From an uncultured Verrucomicrobia subdivision 3 bacterium (GTDB taxonomy: Bacteria; Verrucomicrobiota; Verrucomicrobiia; Limisphaerales; UBA11358): a stretch of DNA of 38,549 nucleotides. The position numbers and the translations under genes were made by a program. The DNA is taken from positions 1 to 38,549 of the forward strand of contig CAIJGS010000357.1 in the NCBI GenBank assembly GCA_903820285.1, written 5' to 3'. Positions 25,451 to 34,921 of the stretch are shown here, one piece after another (the stretch's first letter is position 1; the number at the start of each line of letters is the position of its first letter). The notes under the pieces are model-generated. The model ran no database searches. It was not told the DNA's origin and was given only the letters and a program-made list of their open reading frames with translations.

Positions 25451-25802
25451 CTTTGGGTGCATGTCGGGAACGGCACGTTGTTGCCTGCCAGCTGATCATC
25501 GCCCGTTTCTCCCGGCCATCTGGAAAGTCATTTTCAGCCCGGATTTGCGGGGGGAATTCCTCGAATTAGACCGGCGCATTTCCCCTCAGTGATGCCCTTC
25601 GGCATCACCTGAAAAATAATTGGCGGACTTCCGGGCGGTATGGCGCATGTATACATGAAGCCCATTCTGAAAATCACGACGAGCCATTCTCGACGGGGTC
25701 TTCAGTTTTGACCATTGATTGCGCCATGACCAACCAACCAACCCAAAGCCTGATCGGTGGTATTAATGGACTCCAGACAGCCGTTATCCAATCCAATCCC
25801 AT
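25451..25802. other. Intergenic region upstream of the surface protein gene
   Basis: This 352-bp stretch holds no gene. It contains a hairpin (GTGATGCC-CTTC-GGCATCAC, about 25589-25608) without a T-tract, a 12-bp perfect palindrome CATGTATACATG (25646-25657), and TTGACC near 25708 as a possible -35. It should hold the promoter for the 1681-residue surface protein; no consensus -10 is convincing. Confidence 0.5.
25646..25657. promoter_or_regulatory. 12-bp palindrome, possible operator
   Basis: CATGTATACATG is a perfect palindrome about 145 bp upstream of the surface protein start. It shares the TGTATACA core with the palindrome ahead of the toxin-antitoxin pair at 34922. It could be a regulator site, but such short palindromes also arise by chance. 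Confidence 0.3.
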
Positions 25803-28800
25803 ATGAATAACCCAGTTAAAGATCCTGATTGCAACCCTCGCGGGTATTTTGCCAGCTCCCGGCGGCAAAAAATATCAACCTTGGCATTGCTGCTGGCCGG
25901 CGCGCTCGGCGGCACCGCCCAAGCCCAGTTGCTGCATCGCTATGATTTTAACTCCGTCAACGACACCGTGGGCACGGCCAACGGTACGCTGGAGGGCAGC
26001 GCCTCGCTCAGTAGCGGCGCGCTTTACAGCGGTGGGGGTTTTATCAATGGCACTCTGAGTGGGGGGGTGCCGAGCAACGGTTTTATGCTCCCCGCAACCG
26101 CCGTTGCAGGCATTACCAATGCCTTCACCATTGATTGCTGGTTCCTCGCCAATTACGGCGGCGGTTACTCCACGCTGTTCTCCTTCAGCGATGGCACCAC
26201 CGGCAATTACGTGCTGGCCACGCCCGCCCGCGGAAACTATCCCTATGCCTCAGGTGTGGCGGTGATTGGTGGCGGCGGCAATGGCTCCGAACAACAGGCG
26301 CTCGGCCAATATCATGATGATGGGGCGCTCCATGAAATGGTCATTACGTATGATGGCACGACCCTTTCCTATTATCTGGACGGCGGGCTGGCGACTTTCC
26401 CGGGACAGTCCGTGTCGCCCACCCTTACCGACGCTGGTGTCAACCTGTCCACGATGACGGACATTGGCATTGCGGGCGGTTCGCCCTGGGGTGACAACAG
26501 CATCAATGGGTATTCCTATGATTTCCGCCTCTACGGCCAGGCTTTGACCTCGGCCCAGGTGGCGGCGGTGTATGCGCTGGGCAAGGATGCCAGCAACAGC
26601 AGCATCATTACGGCCATCGCACCCCCGACCGCCTTTGTGTGGAACGGTGGCGGCGCGAACAACAACTGGAGCACGGCGTTGAACTGGCTCAGCGGCATTG
26701 CGCCGGCGGCCTCCGGCACCAGCCTCACCTTTGCCGGGAGTACCCGGACCTCGCCCAACCTGGATGCCAGCTTTGGCGTCACCGGGCTGGTCTTCAGCAA
26801 CACCGCCAGCAGTTTTGCCATCGGCACGGCCAATGGCAGTTCGCTGACCCTCTCGGGTAATGTGGTGAATAATTCTACCAGCAGTCAGACCTTGAATGTG
26901 CCCGTCACCTTCGCCGTGGCCGGTTCCTTGAATGCCGCCGCCGGTGGTCTGGTGATCAATTCAAACCTCACGCTGGGCGCCTCCGCGCTGACCTTGAGCG
27001 GGACGGGTAATATTTCCCTGAAAGGTAATGTCACCGGTTCGGGCAATGTGACCATGAACGGTTCCGGCACGCTGACCCTGGCAGGTGCCAGCGTCACTTC
27101 CGGTGTGATCAGCTTCAACAACGGCACCGCGAACGTCACGAGCACCGTGAACGCGGCCAACGGCACCACCTATGTCGGTTATACTTCCGGCAATGGCATC
27201 TTGAATCTGAGCGGCAATACCTTCAACGACGCCGGTGAAATCCGCGTGGGCGGATCGGACATCAACGGGACCGCGCCCAATGGCACCGGTATCTTAAACC
27301 TTACCAATAGCACCTTGAATGTTGGTGCGCTGACGTTGGCCCGCGGCAACAATAACCAGAATTCCGTGGCCGGCACGGTCAATCTAAACAGCGGTTCCAC
27401 CCTCACCTCCTCGAATGATGTGATTCTCGGTTTTGCCGGGACCGGGCTGGGCAAGCTGGCGATCAACGGCGGCACTTTTATTATTGGGCCGACCGCCACG
27501 AAGTGGTTTCAAGTGGGCTTTTATGATGCCACTGCGGGCGAGGTGGACATCACCAACGGCAATCTGTTTCTGGACAACGGCACGAGCATCAAAATGTGCC
27601 GCGGCGGCACCACCGGTGCCAACGTGATCAACCAGGCGGGCGGTGCAGTGACGTTCTATAGCGACGCTGGCGTGACGGTCGGCGGCGGGGGCAACCTGGA
27701 CATGAACTACGCCGGCGGCGCCTCGAGCAGTGACACCTACAATCTGAATGGCGGTACGCTGACCGTGCCGCAGATTGTGGCCTCCGCATCCAGCGGTTCG
27801 AGCACCTTCAATTTCAACGGGGGCACCTTGAAGCCGACCGCTTCCAGTACCACCTTCATGCAGGGATTGACCGCCGCCAATGTGCAGGCCGGCGGCGCCA
27901 TTATTGATACGGCTGGCAACAGCATCTCCATCGGCCAGGCTTTGACGGATGCCGGCGGCGGTTTGACCAAGCTTGGCAACGGCACCCTGACCCTGACGGG
28001 CGGTTACAACTATTCCGGTGCCACCCGGGTTCTGGGCGGGGTGTTGGCTTTGAGCACCACCTACGGAACTCCGGGCACTCCGGGTGACTTGGTGGTCAGT
28101 AACGCCACCTTGAATCTGGACGCTTCCAGCGGCACAGGCCTGCCGGTCGGCAACCTGATCACGGCTACCGGTGGAATCATCAATATCTCGGCCACGCCAA
28201 CCGCCAGTGGCATCATCGGCACCGGTGGCCTGACCCTTGGCAACAATTCCACTGTCAGCCTCGCCTACGGCACGCTGTCGGCCAATCCCTCCGTCGCGGC
28301 CATCAATGGCGCCGGCAGCCTCACCAAAGGCACCAACGTAGTGATCAACGTGGCCGCCACCGGCCTCGGTGTTGGTCTGTTCCCGGTGATCACGGTAGGT
28401 TCCGGCACGGTTACCACCAACGGTTTTGTGGTGGGCAGCCTCCCGGCGGGGGTCAAGGCGGTGCTGACCAACAGCACCTCCACCGAGTTGGATCTGCTGG
28501 TGACCAGCGCCGGCCAGCTCCTGAATTGGCACGGTGCCGATGCTTCAAGCAATCCCTTGCCGAACTGGGACATCAACACCAGTGCCAACTGGTATGACCT
28601 CAACAGCAACCCGGCCAAATATCTGCAATATTCTGGCAATACCGTGGGCGACAACGTGGTCTTTGGCAATAACGGCTACAATACCGACGGCACCAATCAT
28701 GTGAATCTGGCTGGCACGGTGGTTCCGGCCACGGTCATGTTCAGCTCTTCCTCGCCCTATACGGTCACGGGCGCGGGCAGCATTGGCGGCGCCACCTTTG

Positions 28801-30848
28801 TGATGCTCACAAATGACAGCAGCTCGGTTTATTTTGGCACCGCCAATAGCTATACCGGCGGCACTGTGATCGGCAGCGGCACCCTGATCATCACCAACAA
28901 CAACGCGCTGGGGGCAACCTCCGGCGGCGTCACCTTTGCGGGCGGTGCGCTCGAAGCGAACAATTCCCTGAGCAGCAGCCGGGCAATTACCGTCACTGCC
29001 AACTCCCAGATCGGAGTCGCGGCCGGGGCCACGGTCAGCCTCAGTTCGGCCATCAGCGGCAGCGGTTCGCTCACCAAGAGTGACGTTGGCACGCTTACGC
29101 TGACCGGGAACAGCAGCAACACGGGCTCCACCCTGGTGGGCGCAGGCACCCTCAATCTAACCGGCTCGCTGACCAATACTTCGGTGACGGTCGGCAGCGG
29201 TTCGGCTGACGCCGTGCTGAATCTCGCGGGCAACATCTCCTCCGGGAACCTGTTTGTGGGCAATGCCAGCGGCGCGGTGGGCGCGGTCTATCAGACCGGT
29301 GGCAATTTGAACCTGGCCAACGGCACCGGTGACTTGTTGAACCTCGGCAACACCGACAGCTCCTACGGCTATTACAGTGCCGCCGCCGGCAATCTCAACA
29401 TCAACGGCATCGCCATCGGCGGGGAAAATAACCCCAATGTCTGGCCTCCCTCCGGCACCGCCGCCAATGGCCTGATGGAAATCAACGGCGCTACCATCAA
29501 TAACATTGGCTGGATCACGCTGTCCCGTGGCGGTTCGCAAAACATTGGCGTATTGAACATGTTCAGCGGTTCGCTCACCTACGCCGGCGGCGGTATCTCC
29601 TGCAACTGGGAACTGTCGGGCTCCGACCAGACATCCATTATCAACGTCCAGGGCGGCAGCATCACCAGCACTTCCCAGGGGGTGTATTTCCGTACGGTGA
29701 ATACCGGTATTCTTAACCTGAACGGCGGGCTGGTTTCCGGCACCACCGTCAACGGCCCCGGCATTGTGAACTTCAACGGCGGCGTCCTGCAGGCTTCGGC
29801 TGGCAATGGCGACTACCTGGCCGTCACCCGCGCCAATGTTTATGCGAATGGCGCGACGATCGATGACGGTGGCAACAACATCACCATCAACCAGCCGCTG
29901 GTGGCGGCGGATGGCTACGGCGTCAGCAGCATCTCGCTGAGCGCTGGTGGCTCCGGCTACATTGCCCCGCCTGTCGTCATCGTCTCCGGTGGTACGGGCA
30001 GCAATGCCACAGCCATTGCCACGATGGCTGGCGGCGTCGTCACCGGCATCACGGTCACCTCTCCCGGCACGGGCTACGCGGCGGCGGACACCCTGGCCGT
30101 GACCTTCACAGGTGGCGGTAATAGCGCGGTGGCTCCGACGGTGAACACCGTTTCCCTGACGCCGAACACCAGCGGTGGTCTGACCAAGATCGGCACCGGC
30201 ACCGTGTACCTGAATGGGGTCAATACCTATCCGGGTCCGACCAAGGTTACTGCGGGCACGTTGATGGGCACCGGCACCCTCGCCGGCAACCTGACCAACA
30301 ATGCCACGCTTACCCCTGGCAATGCCTTCGGTGGCACGCTCACGGTGAATGGTAACATCACGCTGGCGGCGGGCTCGACCAACTCGTTCCTGGTCAATAA
30401 CACCACCTCCACGAACAGCGCCGTCGTTGCCGGCGGCAATGTCACCTACGGCGGCGTCCTCAACATCGTGCCGGTCGGCAGTTTCACCGCCGGTCAACAG
30501 TTCCAGCTGTTCAGTGGCGCGGGCGCCACGAACACGGGCAAATTCGCCAGCATCACGGGCAGCGCCGGCAGCGGCCTTGGCTTCACCTTCACCAACGGGG
30601 TGCTGAGTGTCGTGGCCACCATGGCGACCAACCCGACGAACATCACCTACAGCGTCACGGGCAACACCCTGTCGCTCACCTGGCCGGCCGATCACCTCGG
30701 CTGGATCCTGCAGGCGCAGACGAACAGCCTCAGCACCGGCATCACCACCAACTGGGTGGATGTGGCGGGTAGCGGTAACTCCACTTCCGCGACCATCACC
30801 ATCAATCCGGCCACCCCGACGGCGTTTTACCGCCTGCGGACGCCCTGA
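25803..30848 (+). CDS. Secreted LamG plus autotransporter-associated beta-strand-repeat surface protein
   Basis: This is a giant extracellular protein of 1681 residues. It has a signal peptide (RRQKISTLALLLAGALGGTAQAQ, cleaved near residue 41), a LamG/concanavalin-like jelly-roll at about 43-260 (LLHRYDFNSV...DFRLYGQALTSAQVAAVYALG), and more than 1100 residues of Gly/Asn/Thr/Ser-rich repeats of the type GGLTKLGNGTLTLTGGYNYSGATRVLGG, which predict a right-handed beta-helix. An insertion at about 1380-1450 (GGSGYIAPPVVIVSGGTG) resembles GxGY beta-repeats of fibre proteins. The C-terminal ~70 residues (LSLTWPADHLGWILQAQT...FYRLRTP) are a conserved end common to such secreted proteins. No autotransporter barrel is present, so export uses another route. 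It lies downstream of the sigma-kinase pair. Confidence 0.92.
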   Translation: MNNPVKDPDCNPRGYFASSRRQKISTLALLLAGALGGTAQAQLLHRYDFNSVNDTVGTANGTLEGSASLSSGALYSGGGFINGTLSGGVPSNGFMLPATAVAGITNAFTIDCWFLANYGGGYSTLFSFSDGTTGNYVLATPARGNYPYASGVAVIGGGGNGSEQQALGQYHDDGALHEMVITYDGTTLSYYLDGGLATFPGQSVSPTLTDAGVNLSTMTDIGIAGGSPWGDNSINGYSYDFRLYGQALTSAQVAAVYALGKDASNSSIITAIAPPTAFVWNGGGANNNWSTALNWLSGIAPAASGTSLTFAGSTRTSPNLDASFGVTGLVFSNTASSFAIGTANGSSLTLSGNVVNNSTSSQTLNVPVTFAVAGSLNAAAGGLVINSNLTLGASALTLSGTGNISLKGNVTGSGNVTMNGSGTLTLAGASVTSGVISFNNGTANVTSTVNAANGTTYVGYTSGNGILNLSGNTFNDAGEIRVGGSDINGTAPNGTGILNLTNSTLNVGALTLARGNNNQNSVAGTVNLNSGSTLTSSNDVILGFAGTGLGKLAINGGTFIIGPTATKWFQVGFYDATAGEVDITNGNLFLDNGTSIKMCRGGTTGANVINQAGGAVTFYSDAGVTVGGGGNLDMNYAGGASSSDTYNLNGGTLTVPQIVASASSGSSTFNFNGGTLKPTASSTTFMQGLTAANVQAGGAIIDTAGNSISIGQALTDAGGGLTKLGNGTLTLTGGYNYSGATRVLGGVLALSTTYGTPGTPGDLVVSNATLNLDASSGTGLPVGNLITATGGIINISATPTASGIIGTGGLTLGNNSTVSLAYGTLSANPSVAAINGAGSLTKGTNVVINVAATGLGVGLFPVITVGSGTVTTNGFVVGSLPAGVKAVLTNSTSTELDLLVTSAGQLLNWHGADASSNPLPNWDINTSANWYDLNSNPAKYLQYSGNTVGDNVVFGNNGYNTDGTNHVNLAGTVVPATVMFSSSSPYTVTGAGSIGGATFVMLTNDSSSVYFGTANSYTGGTVIGSGTLIITNNNALGATSGGVTFAGGALEANNSLSSSRAITVTANSQIGVAAGATVSLSSAISGSGSLTKSDVGTLTLTGNSSNTGSTLVGAGTLNLTGSLTNTSVTVGSGSADAVLNLAGNISSGNLFVGNASGAVGAVYQTGGNLNLANGTGDLLNLGNTDSSYGYYSAAAGNLNINGIAIGGENNPNVWPPSGTAANGLMEINGATINNIGWITLSRGGSQNIGVLNMFSGSLTYAGGGISCNWELSGSDQTSIINVQGGSITSTSQGVYFRTVNTGILNLNGGLVSGTTVNGPGIVNFNGGVLQASAGNGDYLAVTRANVYANGATIDDGGNNITINQPLVAADGYGVSSISLSAGGSGYIAPPVVIVSGGTGSNATAIATMAGGVVTGITVTSPGTGYAAADTLAVTFTGGGNSAVAPTVNTVSLTPNTSGGLTKIGTGTVYLNGVNTYPGPTKVTAGTLMGTGTLAGNLTNNATLTPGNAFGGTLTVNGNITLAAGSTNSFLVNNTTSTNSAVVAGGNVTYGGVLNIVPVGSFTAGQQFQLFSGAGATNTGKFASITGSAGSGLGFTFTNGVLSVVATMATNPTNITYSVTGNTLSLTWPADHLGWILQAQTNSLSTGITTNWVDVAGSGNSTSATITINPATPTAFYRLRTP

Positions 30849-30879
30849 GGTTCGGTTCTTTGGTTAGGGGTTAAGTAAC

Positions 30880-30931
30880 AGCCGGCTTGTTTCCTCCAAT
30901 GGTGGGAGGAGCAAGCCGGCTTAACTTTTAT
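30880..30931 (+). terminator. Intrinsic terminator after the surface protein gene
   Basis: An AGCCGGCTTG (30880-30889) / CAAGCCGGCT (30912-30921) stem, extended by TTCCTCC / GGGAGGA, is followed by TAACTTTTAT on the plus strand. It lies 31 bp after the surface protein stop and also separates it from the convergent PHP phosphatase. Confidence 0.75.
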
Positions 30932-30975
30932 CCGATGATTCTCGGTGGCAGGCGAATGGTCAGCTAATCAACCGA

Positions 30976-31785
30976 TCACACATCCGCCAAATCCACCACT
31001 TGCCGCGTGCGGTTTTGGAACCGCAGCGTTTTCAGATAGCCCACTGATTTCGCTAGGCTGACGGCCTCCGGGAAGGCCATGCCGACTTCCTCCGGCGCAT
31101 GCGCATCCGAGCCAAAGGTGATGGGGACATTTTTCTGGAAGGCCAGTTCCAGGACGTTGCGGGCGGGATAAATCTCCCGGCAATCTTTGCGCAGCCCGGC
31201 TGTGTTCAGTTCGATGGCGCAACCGGCCTGCGCGGCGGCTGTCAAAAACGTTTCATACAGCGGGGTGCAATCCCGTTCCGGACGGATGCCAAACTTCTTC
31301 GGCAGATCACAGTGACCGATGATTTCAAACAAACCCGACGTGGCCGCCTGGGCGAGCCGCTCAAAATAAATCTGCCAGACTTCAAACGCATCCCGCTTCT
31401 TCCATTCGGAGAGTTTGGCGGGATTGTCGATGTCCCACGAATCCGAAACGTAATGAACAGAGCCGATGAAATAGTCCCACGGATGGCGTTTCGCCAGAGC
31501 GCGGATCCAGTCCTCGTGGCCGGGCAGGTAATCCACTTCCAGCGCCAGCCGGATGGTGAGCTGGGGAAAGGTGGCTTGCGCGAGCCGGACCTTGGCCACG
31601 TATTCGTCCAACTGGCGGTCAAACATCCGCCAGTTGTCGAAGTCATCCTGCGGCATCGGGGAATGGTCCGAAAAGCCGATTTCAGTGAGGCCGATGGCCA
31701 CGGCGTGGCGGGCGTATTCGACTGGTTCGCCGACGGCATGGCGGCACAGCGGCGTGTGCATGTGGTAATCGGCAGGCAACATCAT
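30976..31785 (-). CDS. PHP-family histidinol-phosphatase (HisJ-type)
   Basis: The 269-residue trinuclear-metal phosphatase is of the HisJ/HisK type, which makes histidinol from histidinol-phosphate. Metal-ligand motifs are in order: DYHMHTPLCRHA, GFSDHSP, LEVDYLPGHE, YFIGSVHYV, IGHCDLPKKF and FGSDAHAPEEVG. The ATG at 31785 is used rather than the track start at 31830, because GGAG lies 8 nt upstream and the catalytic fold begins MMLPADYHMH. Other his genes are not nearby. It is divergent from the DUF1800 gene. Confidence 0.9.
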   Translation of the reverse strand: MMLPADYHMHTPLCRHAVGEPVEYARHAVAIGLTEIGFSDHSPMPQDDFDNWRMFDRQLDEYVAKVRLAQATFPQLTIRLALEVDYLPGHEDWIRALAKRHPWDYFIGSVHYVSDSWDIDNPAKLSEWKKRDAFEVWQIYFERLAQAATSGLFEIIGHCDLPKKFGIRPERDCTPLYETFLTAAAQAGCAIELNTAGLRKDCREIYPARNVLELAFQKNVPITFGSDAHAPEEVGMAFPEAVSLAKSVGYLKTLRFQNRTRQVVDLADV

Positions 31786-31878
31786 GGCGCAGTCTCCATT
31801 TTTCGGTTTTCGGGTGCAAGCGCGAATCACCGCGTCTTGCCATGAAACCTATGGGCCACCATCCGCGTCTCTTATGGT

Positions 31879-33372
31879 ATGTTAAAGCCAGTATCATCGC
31901 GGCATTGGAATTATGATGCGGCGGCCCATCTGCTGAACCGGGCCGGGTTCGGCGGACCGCCCGATGAGATCAAAAAGCTGGCGGCCCTGTCCCCGGAGGC
32001 GGCCGTCGCCCACTTTGTTGATTACGATGACATTCCAGACAACACCCCCAATCCGGCCTGGGCCCAGCCCAACCCGGACGAGGTCCGGAAATATCAGCAG
32101 GCCCGGAAAACCGCCACGCCCGAGGAATTGCGGAAGCTCCAGCAGGAAGAAAACCGTACCCAGCAGCAGCGGTTGGTGGAACTGCGGGGCTGGTGGCTGG
32201 ACCGCATGCTGCGCGGGCCACGCCCGTTGCAGGAGAAAATGGTGCTGTTTTGGCATGGCCATTTCGCCACCAGCGTGGAGAAGGTGCGCAATCCCTATTT
32301 CATGTGGCGGCAGAATGATGTGTTCCGTCGGTTGGCCACCGGCAACTGGCTGCTGCTCCTGACCGCCGTGGGCAAGGACCCGGCCATGCTCCTCTGGCTC
32401 GATCAGGCCCAGAGCCGCCGGCAGCATCCGAATGAAAACTTTGCCCGCGAGGTCATGGAACTGTTCGCCTTGGGCGAAGGTCATTATACCGAACACGATA
32501 TCACCGAGGCGGCCCGGGCCTTGACCGGCTGGTCCTTTGATTTCCAGCGCCAGGAATTCATCTATCGTCCTTTCATCCATGATGATGGCGATAAAACCAT
32601 CTTCGGCCACACTGGCGATTTTAATGGTGATGACTTCATGGAACTCATCATTGCCAACCCGCAGTCAGCCAGGTTCATTACCGCCAAACTTTGGGAGTTC
32701 TTCGCCGGGGAGCTGCCGTCGCCAAAATTGAACGATGCACTGGCCGATGAGTTCCGCAAGGGTGGCAACAATTTCAAACCATTCCTGCATACCATGTTCC
32801 TGTCGCAGGAGTTTTACGACGAGTCGGTGGTGCGCAATCAGGTCAAAAGCCCCGTGCAATGGCTCGTTGGTACCGCCCGCCTGCTGGAATGCGAGCTGCC
32901 GCCGCCATTGGTGTCCTTCGGCATCATCCGCAGCCTGGGCCAGGATCTGTTTGCCCCGCCGAACGTGAAAGGCTGGGATGGTGGCATGAGTTGGATTACC
33001 ACCAATACGCTGCTGACCCGGTACAACGAGGCCTCCACGCTGCTCACCGGCACGCTGGAACCGCTGAGCGCCGGCGATTTCGCGCGGCGCGCGGGCGGGC
33101 AGGGCGGGGAAGCCGTCAAACGCCTGGCCGAACGTGTGGAACGCATCCGCTTTGGCGGCGTGAACATTGGCAAAATTGTCACCCCGGAAGAGCGCGCCGA
33201 CAAACCGGCCCTGGCCGCGATGCTGCAACACCGCCTGTTGCAAGCCACTTTGAAACCGGACAAACAGAAGGCGCTCCGAGAATTCCTGGACTCCAAACCC
33301 CAACTGAGCGACGCGGACATCCTGACCGCCATCCGGCTGATCATGGCCACGCCCGAATATCAGATTGCCTGA
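31879..33372 (+). CDS. DUF1800 domain protein
   Basis: The 497-residue protein contains the DUF1800 hallmarks: AAHLLNRAGFGGPPDEI at the start, MVLFWHGHFATSVEKVRNPYFMWRQNDVFRR, NENFAREVMELFALGEGHYTEHDITEAARALTGWSF, and FAPPNVKGWDGGMSWITTNTLL. These proteins are nearly always paired with DUF1501 proteins. The biochemical role is unknown; proposed roles involve secreted assembly partners. No signal peptide is obvious. It is 3 bp upstream of the DUF1501 gene, so the two are coupled. Confidence 0.95.
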   Translation: MLKPVSSRHWNYDAAAHLLNRAGFGGPPDEIKKLAALSPEAAVAHFVDYDDIPDNTPNPAWAQPNPDEVRKYQQARKTATPEELRKLQQEENRTQQQRLVELRGWWLDRMLRGPRPLQEKMVLFWHGHFATSVEKVRNPYFMWRQNDVFRRLATGNWLLLLTAVGKDPAMLLWLDQAQSRRQHPNENFAREVMELFALGEGHYTEHDITEAARALTGWSFDFQRQEFIYRPFIHDDGDKTIFGHTGDFNGDDFMELIIANPQSARFITAKLWEFFAGELPSPKLNDALADEFRKGGNNFKPFLHTMFLSQEFYDESVVRNQVKSPVQWLVGTARLLECELPPPLVSFGIIRSLGQDLFAPPNVKGWDGGMSWITTNTLLTRYNEASTLLTGTLEPLSAGDFARRAGGQGGEAVKRLAERVERIRFGGVNIGKIVTPEERADKPALAAMLQHRLLQATLKPDKQKALREFLDSKPQLSDADILTAIRLIMATPEYQIA

Positions 33373-33375
33373 GTT

Positions 33376-34713
33376 ATGAAAAACGAGATTCATCTGCATA
33401 CCCGCCGCGAATTCCTCCGCACCACCATGCTGGGCGGCGCGCTGTCCTGGACCGTGCCAGTCTTTCTGGCCAATACCTTTTCCGCCCTGAACGCCGCCGC
33501 GCGCGATTCCGCCATCCAGACCGCTACTGGCAAGGATGGCACCATCCTGGTCGTCCTCCAGATGGCCGGCGGTAACGACGGCATCAATACCGTTGTGCCC
33601 TACGCCAATGACTACTACCACAAGGCGCGCCCCACGCTGGGATTGTCGGCAGCCAACATCCTGAAGCTGGATGGCAACGTCGGTTTGCACAGCGCCCTCA
33701 AAGGGTTCAAAGAATTGTATGACGGCGGTCAGCTATCGGTGATCCAAGGCGTCGGCTATCCCAATCCCAACCGCTCCCATTTCCGCTCCACCGAAATCTG
33801 GGCCACCGCCAGCGATTCCGAACGCTTTGAAAAATACGGCTGGCTGGGCCGCTACTTCGACAGCAACTGCACCGGCGCCGATCCCGCCGTGGGCGTGGCG
33901 GTGAGCCGCCAGTTGCCGCAGGCTTTTTGGTCCAACGGTGGCAAAGGCATCTGCTTTGATAATCCGGCGAACTACCGGTTCCTTTCCAATGAACATCCGC
34001 GCGCTGGCCAGGCGGACATGATGGAGGATTCCTACAAAAAGATGAACGAGGTCGAAATGACCGCGCACGAGGACAATTCCGGTGGCAGCATCGGCATGCT
34101 TTCCGGGGCCAAGGCCATGCATGGCGGCCGGTCCGTGGATTTCATCGAACGCACCGCGCTCGATGCCCAAGTGTCTTCGGACGAGGTCCGGGGCATTGCC
34201 GGTCGCGTGCAAAATACGGCCACCTATCCAGCCACGCAACTCGGCAACTCCCTCAAGCTCGTCGCCAAGCTCATCGGCGGCGGCCTGCCCACACGCATCT
34301 ATTACGCCTCCCAAGGCGGCTACGACACCCACACCAACCAGATCGGCACGCAGCAGCGTTTGCTCACCGACCTCGGCGACTCCATGAAGGCGTTTACCGA
34401 CGATCTCAAAGCCCAGGGCAACATGTCCCGCGTGCTGATCATGACCTTCAGCGAATTCGGCCGTCGTGTCCAGGAAAACGCCAATGGCGGCACCGATCAC
34501 GGCGCGGCCGCCCCCATGTTCATCGTGGGCGACAAGGTCAAAGCCGGCCTGCTCGGCGCCTATCCCAGCCTCGCCCCTGCCGACCTGTTCCAGGGCGACA
34601 TCAAGTTCACCACCGATTTCCGCAGCGTCTATGCCGGCGTCTTGGAGAACTGGCTCAAGACCAAGAGCACCCCGGTGCTGGGCCGCGAATTTGCCCCGCT
34701 GGCGGTGGTGTAA
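33376..34713 (+). CDS. DUF1501 domain protein with Tat signal
   Basis: The 445-residue protein begins with a twin-arginine signal (HTRREFLRTTMLGGALSW). DUF1501 (alkaline-phosphatase-like fold) follows, with LVVLQMAGGNDGINTVVPY, LSVIQGVGYPNPNRSHFRSTEIW, YASQGGYDTHTNQIGTQQRLL, RVLIMTFSEFGRRVQENANGGTDHGAAAPMF and DFRSVYAGVLENWL. The pairing with DUF1800 is a fixed PVC/Bacteroidetes/Proteobacteria arrangement. The Tat signal implies export in a folded, perhaps metal-loaded state. Confidence 0.95.
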   Translation: MKNEIHLHTRREFLRTTMLGGALSWTVPVFLANTFSALNAAARDSAIQTATGKDGTILVVLQMAGGNDGINTVVPYANDYYHKARPTLGLSAANILKLDGNVGLHSALKGFKELYDGGQLSVIQGVGYPNPNRSHFRSTEIWATASDSERFEKYGWLGRYFDSNCTGADPAVGVAVSRQLPQAFWSNGGKGICFDNPANYRFLSNEHPRAGQADMMEDSYKKMNEVEMTAHEDNSGGSIGMLSGAKAMHGGRSVDFIERTALDAQVSSDEVRGIAGRVQNTATYPATQLGNSLKLVAKLIGGGLPTRIYYASQGGYDTHTNQIGTQQRLLTDLGDSMKAFTDDLKAQGNMSRVLIMTFSEFGRRVQENANGGTDHGAAAPMFIVGDKVKAGLLGAYPSLAPADLFQGDIKFTTDFRSVYAGVLENWLKTKSTPVLGREFAPLAVV

Positions 34714-34719
34714 ACAAGT

Positions 34720-34870
34720 GGGCGCATCCTGACACTACCCCAACCCAGAGCTCGCTGCAAACCGTCCGCAGGACAAGTTTTCTCCCTCTCCGCCATTGGT
34801 AAATGGGGGTGAGGGCGGGGTGAGGTGGCGCTCAGCTATTTAATCCGAGGGGCAGTGTCAGGATTTGCCC
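34720..34870. repeat. 151-bp nested inverted-repeat element
   Basis: Terminal arms of 22 bp (34720-34741 and 34849-34870) pair with 3 mismatches (core ATCCTGACACT). A second internal palindrome lies inside, with pyrimidine-rich CTCCCTCTCCGCC facing GGTGAGGGCGGGG. There is no gene. It begins 7 bp after the DUF1501 stop and ends about 50 bp before the toxin-antitoxin operator, so it may act as a terminator region or as a MITE-like repeat. Confidence 0.65.
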
Positions 34871-34921
34871 GAACCAGTCGTGCTCCGCCGCACAAGCTTG
34901 CCAGTATGCTTGGTGTATGCG

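Noticed and set aside
26600-30300. Possible CRISPR or tandem DNA repeat array in the surface protein gene
   Set aside because: The repeats are protein-level beta-strand motifs of variable spacing in one open frame, not fixed-length DNA repeats with spacers.
29157-30695. 512-residue ORF on the minus strand
   Set aside because: Complement of the Gly/Thr-rich repeats of the surface protein; Arg/Ala/Gly-rich composition is a consequence.
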